DNA of 64,000 nucleotides from Clostridia bacterium (lineage in GTDB: Bacteria > Bacillota > Clostridia > Peptostreptococcales > Anaerovoracaceae): positions 62,001 through 126,000 of the forward strand of contig CAAFTW010000055.1 of assembly GCA_900766045.1 (NCBI GenBank), in the 5' to 3' direction. Shown here piece after piece: positions 26,494-33,607 of this stretch. The notes beneath the pieces were generated by a model that was not told the DNA's origin, ran no database searches, and saw nothing but the letters and a program-made list of their open reading frames with translations. Both the position numbers and the translations under genes were made by a program. Positions within the stretch are counted from its first letter, which is position 1. Each line of letters opens with the position of its first letter.

Positions 26494-27594
26494 TTAGTCC
26501 TCGCTGTTCAGGAGGTCTGTATCGATCGGATAGCGGCCGAAAATCCTTGCCGCGTCCATCAGGGCGGTCATGTTTTCTGCCGGTGTGCCGGTCGGCATCT
26601 GGCATCCTGAGGTCAGGGTAAATCCGCACGGGGAATCCCAGGCATCGCGGATGCAGGCTTTGGCGGAACGCAGAACATCCTGCGGTGTGCCGTAGCGCAT
26701 GACATCGACAGGCGGGACATTTCCCATGATGGTCATCTTGTCGCCGAGGACTTTCTTCGCTTCCAGCAGGCTCTCACAGTTATCCAGGCTGAATCCGGAG
26801 ATTCCGGTGTCACGCAGATCTTCCCAGATCTTGCGGCTGGTTCCGCAGATATGAAGGCCGCATCCTGCGCCCTGGCTCTTGATGAAATCAACGTTCTTCT
26901 GCAGGTATGGCAGGGAGAAGGTCTTATACTGCTTCTCATTAATCAGGGAAGTGGAGCTGACTGGGTCGCAGAATCCGATGCCGATGCCCATGTCGATGAC
27001 ACGCTTGATATAGCGGTTATTGTTCTCTACGATGACATCCAGCAGCTGGTGGATTTTCTCCGGCGCCTTGATCATGCCGATCATCAGATGCTCGGTTCCC
27101 ATAACCATAGCGGCGATGGTGAACGGTCCGGTGACGCTGGCGCTGATCGGAACGGTTTTTCCGAGTTTATCCTTAACCATCTGCAGTCCCTTCAGGATGA
27201 TCGGAAGGCGGCCGTCCTTATCGACATCGACCAGTTTCGCATTGTCGATGTCCTTCAGACTCTTGATGGCCGGTGTTTTCAGCTGGGAAATATTGTTGTC
27301 GGAATAAGAAATTTCCGATCCCATGGCTTCCGCCATTCCGCGCAGGGTAGTGGAAAGTCCGGCACTGTCGGAGTGGAAATTCTCCTGCAGCCAGACTTCC
27401 AGGTCACACATCATTTCTGCGGAATGGTAGTATTTATCAATAGACATGCCCATCATCGGAGCCATTGTCTCTCCGGTATCCAGGCTGCATGGGATGCGGT
27501 CTACTTCCTTTCCCTGTGCGTATAATGTCGACCTCTCCAGTGCCGTCAGTTCGTCCTTCGGTACTTCCAGGCCGTGAAGATACTTCTCGATCAT
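26494..27594 (-). CDS. UroD-family corrinoid methyltransferase
   Basis: Member of the uroporphyrinogen decarboxylase/MtaA-MtbA superfamily. These zinc enzymes move methyl groups to or from a corrinoid protein. The TIM-barrel protein (366 residues) has the predicted zinc ligands in LHICGTS and a cysteine in SGCQMPTGTPAENM near the C-terminus. True UroD residues for heme synthesis are not in the expected context. The next gene upstream, 10 bases away, encodes the B12-binding partner. Whether it donates the methyl group or takes it from a substrate is unknown, and no MttB-type or RamA-type activator gene is near. Confidence 0.85.
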   Translation of the reverse strand: MIEKYLHGLEVPKDELTALERSTLYAQGKEVDRIPCSLDTGETMAPMMGMSIDKYYHSAEMMCDLEVWLQENFHSDSAGLSTTLRGMAEAMGSEISYSDNNISQLKTPAIKSLKDIDNAKLVDVDKDGRLPIILKGLQMVKDKLGKTVPISASVTGPFTIAAMVMGTEHLMIGMIKAPEKIHQLLDVIVENNNRYIKRVIDMGIGIGFCDPVSSTSLINEKQYKTFSLPYLQKNVDFIKSQGAGCGLHICGTSRKIWEDLRDTGISGFSLDNCESLLEAKKVLGDKMTIMGNVPPVDVMRYGTPQDVLRSAKACIRDAWDSPCGFTLTSGCQMPTGTPAENMTALMDAARIFGRYPIDTDLLNSED

Positions 27595-27604
27595 TCTTTC
27601 CTCC

Positions 27605-28252
27605 TTAGTTTACACCCATCATTTCTTTCATTTTCAGCACGGCAGCGTGTGCGTTCGGTGTATATGCGTCCGCGCCGATCAGGTCGGCAAACTTCTGAGA
27701 AATCGGGCCGCCGCCGATCATAACCTTATATTTATCGCGGATGCCGCGTTCTTTCAGTTTGTTGACTACTGTGCGCATGCCTTCCATGGTTGTTGTCATC
27801 AGGGTAGACATACAGATCAGATCGCAGTGCTTTTCCTCTGCCGTATCGATGAATTTATCCAGCGGAACATCCTTTCCCAGGTCATAGACCTTGAATCCCG
27901 CGGCTTCACACATGATCTTAACGAGGTTCTTTCCGATGTCGTGGGTGTCTCCCTCAACGACGCCGATGACCAGGCTGATTGGTGTATCCAGTGTTTCCTG
28001 CTTGATATGCGGCTTCAGCACATCAATTCCCGCGTTCATCGCAAAGGAAGAGGTCATAACCTCCGGCAGGAAATATTCTTCTGTTTCAAACAGCTCGCTG
28101 ACCCGGTTCATGCCGTCGATCAGTCCCTCGCGGATCGTTTCCGATGGATCAACTCCGTCTTCCAGAGACTGCTCGCAGAGTTCTTCTACCGTTTCATCGT
28201 CCATGTCGACAACATTGTCGCTTATTTCCTTGAAAAGTTCTTTTTTGTCCAT
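27605..28252 (-). CDS. Corrinoid (B12-binding) protein, MtaC/MttC type
   Basis: Methyl-carrying corrinoid protein. An N-terminal four-helix cap (residues about 1-90) is followed by a Rossmann-like B12 domain with the cobalt-ligand motif EGDTHDIGKNLV (D-x-H-x-x-G) and the GGGPIS loop. I chose ATG at 28252 (MDKKELF) with AGGAG ten bases upstream; an in-frame GTG at 28261 lies on top of that site. It is the partner of the UroD-family enzyme encoded 10 bases downstream. Probably involved in methylotrophic or demethylation metabolism. Confidence 0.92.
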   Translation of the reverse strand: MDKKELFKEISDNVVDMDDETVEELCEQSLEDGVDPSETIREGLIDGMNRVSELFETEEYFLPEVMTSSFAMNAGIDVLKPHIKQETLDTPISLVIGVVEGDTHDIGKNLVKIMCEAAGFKVYDLGKDVPLDKFIDTAEEKHCDLICMSTLMTTTMEGMRTVVNKLKERGIRDKYKVMIGGGPISQKFADLIGADAYTPNAHAAVLKMKEMMGVN

Positions 28253-28284
28253 AGTTCTCACGCTCCTGTAATGTATACTTCAGG

Positions 28285-28307
28285 GACAAAAGCTAAATCG
28301 TGCAAGG
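28285..28307 (+). repeat. Dispersed GACAAAA...GCAAGG motif, copy 3
   Basis: GACAAAA, 10 bases, GCAAGG, upstream of the corrinoid gene and antisense to it. The rest of the 146-base gap to the NhaC gene shows nothing else clear except a short inverted repeat near 28382-28395. Confidence 0.5.
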
Positions 28308-28398
28308 TAATAGAATACCATCAAAAGCGGAAACAGCCGGTCTGAACCGTGCTGCCTCCGCTGTGTATTGTGTATGCTAATCGTATTGTAATACGCAG

Positions 28399-29856
28399 TT
28401 AGTCGAGATGATCAGGGTCTTCTGATTCAATTTCTTTATTTTCTCTGCGGATTTTCTTAACTTCTTCAACGTCGTTCTCTGCGCAGTCGTACTCCCAGTT
28501 CCACGGGTTCTTCTTCGTGAATCCGTCTGCGAACGGAATGAAGATGGAAACCAGTGCTACGACGAACAGGATCATGCAGTACCATACATACGGAACGATG
28601 CTCGTCGGATTGAGGGATGAGGAACCCTTCAGGTAGGAGTTGGCCAGGGACATGCACATCAGGATCTGTGCGCCGTAAGGAAGAACTCCCTGCAGGCAGC
28701 AGGAGAAGATGTCCAGCAGGGACGCTGTACGTCTCGGATCGATGTGATACTTGGTGGAAATTTTCTTTGCCAGAGATCCTGCGACTACGATAGATACGGT
28801 GTTGTTTGCCGTTGCACAGTCGATCAGAGCGGTCAGAAGAGAAATACCGACCTGAGCGGATTTCTTTCCTTTCATGACTTTCGCCAGCTTTTCCAGCAGC
28901 CAGTTTATTCCGCCGTTGTGCATAACCATTTCTGCCATTCCGGCAACCAGCATAGTCAGGAAGAATACTTCATTCATGCTGGTGAATCCGGTCCATACAT
29001 TCTGGGCGAATGTGAAGACGGTCAGCTTGCCATAGCACATGCCGATAATGCCGGCCATGAAAATTCCGATGGTCAGAACCAGGAATACATTCATGCCGAT
29101 CAGTGCCAGCACCAGAACGGCAATGTAAGGAACAACTTTCATGAAACTGAAGCTCAGGCTCTTCATCGCGACGATGGTGTCCGGACGGCCGAAGATCAGC
29201 AGCAGGACGATCGTGATAATCGCGGATGGGAGGGAAATCAGGAAGTTCATGTGGAACTTATCCTTCATGCCTACGCCCTGTGTACGGGTTGCAGCGATCG
29301 TTGTATCGGAAATCATGGACAGGTTGTCTCCGAACATTGCTCCGCCGATGCAGGCGCCGATAACCAGCGGAATGCTCAGATGGCCCTTATCTGCAATTCC
29401 GATTACGATCGGGATGATTGCGCCGACGGTTCCCATGGAGGTTCCGGTGGCAGTACTCATAAATGCGGCGATAATGAAGATGCCGGCAGCCAGGAAGCGG
29501 ACTGGAATGAAAGTCAGTCCCATATTGACTGTAGCATCTCTTCCGCCCATTGCTGCAGCGACTGTGGAAAATGCGCCGGCAAGGATATAGATGATCAGCA
29601 TGGTGATGATATCTTCCTTTCCGACTCCTCTTGCGAAGATGGAGAAACGCTCACCGAGGCTGCCTCTGGTCATAAAGAAAGTAACCAGAACCGCGACGAA
29701 CATCGCAGATACGGACGGGAACTGATAGAATGCCATCGCTACTCCCCTGGCCTGCAGGATCAGTCCTGCACCCAGATAGATGGCAATGAAAACCAGAAAT
29801 GGCAGAAGAGCGATTCCGCTGCTTTTCTGTTTTCGAAGGTCATGATTCTCACTCAT
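28399..29856 (-). CDS. NhaC-family carrier (Na+/H+ antiporter family)
   Basis: Polytopic membrane protein of 485 residues with about eleven or twelve hydrophobic segments. The NhaC signature region ACIGGAMFGDNLSMISDTTIAAT is present, together with ATGTSMGTVG. Family members exchange Na+ for H+, and some exchange organic acids. It lies upstream of the corrinoid methyltransferase pair in the same orientation, 146 bases away, so it could import or export a methylated substrate; that is inference. The C-terminus is charged and cytoplasmic. Confidence 0.85.
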   Translation of the reverse strand: MSENHDLRKQKSSGIALLPFLVFIAIYLGAGLILQARGVAMAFYQFPSVSAMFVAVLVTFFMTRGSLGERFSIFARGVGKEDIITMLIIYILAGAFSTVAAAMGGRDATVNMGLTFIPVRFLAAGIFIIAAFMSTATGTSMGTVGAIIPIVIGIADKGHLSIPLVIGACIGGAMFGDNLSMISDTTIAATRTQGVGMKDKFHMNFLISLPSAIITIVLLLIFGRPDTIVAMKSLSFSFMKVVPYIAVLVLALIGMNVFLVLTIGIFMAGIIGMCYGKLTVFTFAQNVWTGFTSMNEVFFLTMLVAGMAEMVMHNGGINWLLEKLAKVMKGKKSAQVGISLLTALIDCATANNTVSIVVAGSLAKKISTKYHIDPRRTASLLDIFSCCLQGVLPYGAQILMCMSLANSYLKGSSSLNPTSIVPYVWYCMILFVVALVSIFIPFADGFTKKNPWNWEYDCAENDVEEVKKIRRENKEIESEDPDHLD

Positions 29857-29920
29857 AATAAACTCCTTTAGATAATTGCATTAAACCAATAACCAATAAA
29901 TGATATCCAACATATTCTCT

Positions 29921-29962
29921 TTGCAGGCACACTCTGTATTTTCAGAGTGCCTTGCCTGCAAA
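29921..29962. repeat. Long imperfect inverted repeat upstream of the NhaC gene
   Basis: TTTGCAGGCA-CACTCTG and CAGAGTG-CCT-TGCCTGCAAA pair around a TATTTT loop with one small bulge. It sits 65-105 bases before the NhaC start and has no T tract on the minus strand. It may be a leader hairpin or a binding site. Confidence 0.55.
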
Positions 29963-30746
29963 CAGAATAACATAAAAGCAAAAGAAGGGTTATACCCGGA
30001 TAAATTAATATTATCAATAAAAGGATGTATGTATAAACCCTGTATAAATATACTGTTCCGAAAGCGAAACAGTATGTATAAAAATTGTTATAGTTGATTA
30101 ACTAAATATAAGAATAATAAATGATTCGTTGTTGTGAATAAACAAATGCAACATTATCGACTGTGGTTATAAAATTATATAGTGATATTGATAGTATTAA
30201 TATTTATCGCTGTTAAATAAATGACAAGGAGAAAATTTGTTGCCAGCTGTATTTCAGACCAAAATAGCAGGTAAATTGTATTTAGAAATTTGTACCACGG
30301 TACAAAACCCGGACGCCACGAATTGGAATGGACAGCAGGTGTGGAGAAAAAACATCCTGAACTGCGGTCTAATAATGAGAGAATAGAAAGCATTCTGACA
30401 ATCTACAGAAGACTGTACAGGTTTAGATCGTGTTGAGGAGAAGGAGAGAGGCCAGTGCAGTAAATAAAAATGTTGTCTCATAGATGGATGTATGAGAGAA
30501 ATGTACTTCATGTACAAGTTGCAAAAGCCGAAAATTGGGATATACGCATTATTATTATAATACTATTTAAAATATATTGTTCATGATGTACAAAAAAGTA
30601 TTAGATTACACTATTACAGGGACATGCTCTCACGATTCTTGACGATAAAGGCGCCGCTGTTTTAAAATGATGGAAGTGTGAAAACGCAGAAATAAAAAAG
30701 CCGCGATGAAGTGGTGTAAATAATGTTAGAAATGGAAGTGGCAGGA
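29963..30746. other. AT-rich gap without a convincing gene
   Basis: No intact gene is visible. One plus-strand frame is open from 30275 to 30436 without a start codon and reads like a protein fragment (GRHELEWTAGVEKKHPELRS), but I do not recognise it. The left half is very AT-rich. The promoter of the following gene is not obvious. Confidence 0.5.
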
Positions 30747-31715
30747 ATGAATAAACCAACACTGTTGATTATGGCCGCCGGAATGGGCAGCCGTTACGGC
30801 GGACTGAAGCAGATTGACCCGATCACTGATCAGGGGGAAGTGATCATGGACTTTTCCCTTTATGACGCGATGATGGCCGGCTTCGAGCGCGCGGTGTTCG
30901 TCATTAAGAAGGAAAATGAAGAGGCGTTCAGAAAGCTGATCGACGGACGTATCGATAAATACATGGATGTAGAAATCGTTTACCAGAAAATGGACGATCT
31001 TCCAGATGGTTATAAGGTGCCGGAAGGCCGGGTAAAGCCGTGGGGAACAGGCCATGCCATCCTTGCAGCACGCCAGGTCATCGACGGACCATTTGCCGTC
31101 GTAAATGCCGACGATTATTACGGCCCGACTGCCTTCCATCTGCTGTACGACTATCTGGAAAACGTGAAGGACAGCGAACCCTACCAGTACGCAATGGTCG
31201 GCTTCCAGCTGGAAAAGACTCTGAGCGAGAGCGGCACCGTAGCCAGAGGAATCTGCGAGCTGACGGATGACAATCTGCTGAAGAACGTCACAGAGCGCAC
31301 CAAGGTCATGTCCAGAGGCGAATTCACCGGCTACACCGAAGATGATGGAAAGACCTGGACAGAAATTCCGCAAGGCAGCACCGTCTCCATGAACTTCTGG
31401 GGATTCACCGGCGCATTCATGAAAGAAGCGTGGGACCGCTTCCCGGGCTTCCTGGATCAGATCCTGCGTGATAACCCGATGAAGGGTGAGTACTTCCTTC
31501 CGTCCATTGTTGAGGGACAAATCAAAGAAGGCAGGGCACAGGTCCATGTTCTGAAAACCCCGGATAAGTGGTATGGCGTAACCTATCATGAAGACCACGA
31601 CATCGTCGCGGCCGCCATTCAGTCCATGAAAGACAAGGGTGAGTATCCGGAGGTTCTCTTCCGGAAAGAGCCAGAGAACGTGGTCTGGAGAGAGCTGCGT
31701 CCGAAGGAGGAGTAG
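30747..31715 (+). CDS. Sugar-phosphate nucleotidyltransferase
   Basis: Rossmann-type nucleotidyltransferase, probably activating a sugar 1-phosphate. The N-terminal nucleotide-binding motif is AAGMGSRYGGLKQIDP, followed by GTGHAILAARQV and VVNADDYYG, the metal-binding Asp pair. I prefer ATG at 30747 (MNKPTLLIM); ATGs at 30723 and 30732 are in frame but give a leader without a better ribosome binding site. About 322 residues. No sugar pathway genes are adjacent, so the substrate is open. Confidence 0.85.
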   Translation: MNKPTLLIMAAGMGSRYGGLKQIDPITDQGEVIMDFSLYDAMMAGFERAVFVIKKENEEAFRKLIDGRIDKYMDVEIVYQKMDDLPDGYKVPEGRVKPWGTGHAILAARQVIDGPFAVVNADDYYGPTAFHLLYDYLENVKDSEPYQYAMVGFQLEKTLSESGTVARGICELTDDNLLKNVTERTKVMSRGEFTGYTEDDGKTWTEIPQGSTVSMNFWGFTGAFMKEAWDRFPGFLDQILRDNPMKGEYFLPSIVEGQIKEGRAQVHVLKTPDKWYGVTYHEDHDIVAAAIQSMKDKGEYPEVLFRKEPENVVWRELRPKEE

Positions 31716-31768
31716 AGAAAAAGCCGGATGAGTTCAATCAGACCCTGATTGAGTTCATCGATAAGTAA
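31709..31768 (+). pseudogene. Possible gene tail after the nucleotidyltransferase
   Basis: A second frame overlapping and following the stop reads GVEKKPDEFNQTLIEFIDK then stop. It looks like the C-terminus of an alpha/beta hydrolase or similar enzyme. Only about 19 residues remain, so identity is weak. Confidence 0.3.
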
Positions 31769-31783
31769 ATCTGGAAATGCAGG

Positions 31784-31831
31784 AGACTGCTGCTTCATGT
31801 TGTCCTTTGGCATGGGGCGGCAGTCTTTTTC
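31784..31831 (+). terminator. Intrinsic terminator
   Basis: AGACTGCTGC pairs with GCGGCAGTCT (one G-T pair) across a 23-base loop, followed by five T. It separates the nucleotidyltransferase from the rpsF operon. Confidence 0.8.
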
Positions 31832-31863
31832 TGTGTAATTATTTTTATTTCAGGAAAAACTGC

Positions 31864-31891
31864 TTGCTATTCCATTATCAGGTGATATAAT
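31864..31891 (+). promoter_or_regulatory. rpsF operon promoter
   Basis: TTGCTA, 16 bases, TATAAT with an extended TG (TGATATAAT). The predicted start near 31898 leaves a 64-base leader. Confidence 0.65.
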
Positions 31892-31914
31892 AGACCAGTA
31901 CACGTAAAATCCTT

Positions 31915-31934
31915 GCACCGTTGAGGAACGGTGC
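31915..31934 (+). promoter_or_regulatory. Candidate S6:S18 autoregulatory leader hairpin
   Basis: GCACCG and CGGTGC form a perfect stem around TTGAGGAA in the 5' leader of rpsF-ssb-rpsR. Leaders of this operon in many bacteria carry a hairpin bound by the S6:S18 complex. I assign this by position and form, not by alignment. Confidence 0.5.
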
Positions 31935-31961
31935 CATATAGTCCATAGGGAGGTGAAAGCT

Positions 31962-32249
31962 ATGACGAATTATGAAGTAATGTTCATCCTCGATCCGACA
32001 CTCAGTGAAGAGGAAAAGAAGGCTGCAATCGAGAAGGTTCAGGGCGTTATCTCTGAGCACGGTGAACTGGGAGACACGGATGTCTGGGGACTCAGAAAGC
32101 TGGCATACCCGATTCAGAAGAAGAATGAGGGATACTATGTAGTTACAGAGTTCAAGGCAGATACAGAATTTCCTAAGGAGCTCGACAGAAGAATTAAGAT
32201 CTCTGACAAGATTATCAGACATATGATCGTAAATAAGGACGCAAAATAG
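31962..32249 (+). CDS. rpsF: 30S ribosomal protein S6
   Basis: Binds S18 on the 30S platform. The 95 residues read MTNYEVMFILDP, then VWGLRKLAYPIQKKNEGYY and IRHMIVNKD, the S6 pattern. ATG at 31962 follows GGGAGGTG; upstream in-frame codons are not needed. First gene of rpsF-ssb-rpsR. Confidence 0.97.
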   Translation: MTNYEVMFILDPTLSEEEKKAAIEKVQGVISEHGELGDTDVWGLRKLAYPIQKKNEGYYVVTEFKADTEFPKELDRRIKISDKIIRHMIVNKDAK

Positions 32250-32279
32250 TCTTTAAAGATCAGATGAAAGGGTGCGAAC

Positions 32280-32855
32280 ATGAATAGTGTTGTACTGATC
32301 GGGAGATTAACGAAAGATCCGCAGGTCCGTTACACATCCGGAAGTCAGATGGCAGTTGCAAGCTTCACGCTTGCGATTGACCGTCCGGTGAGAAACGGCG
32401 GAGAACGTCAGGCGGATTTTCCTAGGATCGTTGTATTTGGAAGACAGGCAGAGACCTGCGAGAAATATCTGGCCAAGGGCAGACTCGTAGCAGTCAGCGG
32501 CCGTATTCAGACGGGAAGCTATCAGAACCAGAAGGGTGACACCGTTTATACGACAGATGTTGTAGCGAACCGTGTAGAATTCCTGGAATGGGGTGACCGT
32601 CAGGGCAGCGGATCAGGTCAGAATTACCGTCAGGGCGGAAATGACGGATATTCCGGCGGTTATAACGGCGGATATCAGAATCAGAACGCAGGCGGTTATG
32701 GCGGCGGGTACGGACAGGGCCAGCAGGCTCCTTCATATTCCGCTCCGCAGCAGGGTCAGTCTGCACCGCAGGCACAGAATCAGCCGGCTCAGAATGACCA
32801 GGCAGATGATATGCCGGATTCCTTTGAAGCGATCGATGAAGACGTTCCATTCTAA
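32280..32855 (+). CDS. ssb: Single-stranded DNA-binding protein
   Basis: Homotetrameric ssDNA-binding protein for replication and repair. The OB fold covers residues 1-107 (MNSVVLIGRLTKDPQVRYT, YLAKGRLVAVSGRIQTGSY). A Gly/Gln/Tyr/Asn-rich linker (about 108-172) leads to an acidic tip ending AIDEDVPF, which recruits partner proteins. The 191 residues are slightly long because of the linker. It lies between rpsF and rpsR. Confidence 0.97.
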   Translation: MNSVVLIGRLTKDPQVRYTSGSQMAVASFTLAIDRPVRNGGERQADFPRIVVFGRQAETCEKYLAKGRLVAVSGRIQTGSYQNQKGDTVYTTDVVANRVEFLEWGDRQGSGSGQNYRQGGNDGYSGGYNGGYQNQNAGGYGGGYGQGQQAPSYSAPQQGQSAPQAQNQPAQNDQADDMPDSFEAIDEDVPF

Positions 32856-32875
32856 TGGAAAGGGGATAGAATATC

Positions 32876-33115
32876 ATGGCTATGGATAACAGACGCCGCG
32901 GCGGCATGAGAAGAAAGAAAGTATGCCAGTTCTGCGCAGATAAATCAGAAGTTATCGATTACAAGGACGTTGAGAAGCTGAAGAAGTTTGTTACTGAGAG
33001 AGGTAAGATTCTTCCGAAGAGAATCACAGGAACTTGTGCTAAGCACCAGAGAGAGCTGACTACAGCGATCAAGAGAGCAAGAATCGTTGCTCTTCTGCCA
33101 TACGTTGCAGACTAA
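32876..33115 (+). CDS. rpsR: 30S ribosomal protein S18
   Basis: Binds S6 and 16S rRNA. The 79 residues include KVCQFCADK and GTCAKHQREL, which together give a zinc-binding (C+) form of S18, and end ARIVALLPYVAD. It starts 20 bases after ssb with AAAGGGGA upstream. Confidence 0.97.
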   Translation: MAMDNRRRGGMRRKKVCQFCADKSEVIDYKDVEKLKKFVTERGKILPKRITGTCAKHQRELTTAIKRARIVALLPYVAD

Positions 33116-33231
33116 TTACTCTGATCTGGATGATTAGGCAGCTGACATGTGCTTTCATGCAGCTGACGATATAGAAATGAATTTGACACGCTGGCGACAC
33201 AGTTCAGCTGCGCGCAAGACGTGACACGGAT

Positions 33232-33286
33232 AACCGCACAGGGGGATGCAGAGGAATTTCCAATGCACCGGCTGTGCGGTTTTTTC
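33232..33286 (+). terminator. Terminator of the rpsF-ssb-rpsR operon
   Basis: AACCGCACAG pairs with CTGTGCGGTT across a 30-base loop, followed by a T tract. It lies about 115 bases after the rpsR stop. The gap between contains a duplicated GCAGCTGAC but no gene. Confidence 0.8.
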
Positions 33287-33402
33287 GTGCGCGGAACTAA
33301 TCGTGCGGAGCGGGTCAGGATGGGCATTCCATTCGCCGAGAACCGCTTTATTGTGGATCACAGACGCATTTTATCATGACATGAAGAGAAAATGGGGAAA
33401 AG

Positions 33403-33480
33403 ATGAAATGCTTCATGAAAATAACGTGAAAAAGATGAAATGCTTCATGTTTTTCGTGTATAAAAGCTGAAGTATTTCAT
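33403..33480. repeat. Three phased semi-palindromic repeats, 32-base period
   Basis: ATGAAATGCTTCAT occurs at 33403-33416 and 33435-33448, and an inverted, slightly changed copy (CTGAAGTATTTCAT) at 33467-33480. Each pair of starts is exactly 32 bases apart, about three helical turns. Nearby genes converge on this gap, so there is no obvious target promoter. Confidence 0.7.
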
Positions 33481-33545
33481 AAAAACCATGCTTTCCCAAT
33501 GCTGGCAAGGATAAAGGCTATTAATCTGTATCTTTATCAGGTAAG

Positions 33546-33582
33546 AAAAAACCGCAAAGCCGGTCGTTCCCGGCTCCGCGGT
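33546..33582 (-). terminator. Terminator of the L,D-transpeptidase gene
   Basis: On the minus strand ACCGCGGAGCCGG pairs with CCGGCTTTGCGGT around GAACGA, followed by TTTTTT. Confidence 0.85.
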
Positions 33583-33607
33583 CTGCAGAACATGATATTC
33601 TGTTGTA

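Noticed and set aside
26494..27594. Heme-pathway uroporphyrinogen decarboxylase
   Set aside because: Neighbouring corrinoid protein and the zinc-type His/Cys motifs favour a methyltransferase; no other heme genes are near.
27605..29856. Cobalamin riboswitch ahead of the corrinoid genes
   Set aside because: No B12-box-like sequence or multi-stem leader could be found in the gaps at 28253-28398 or upstream of 29856.
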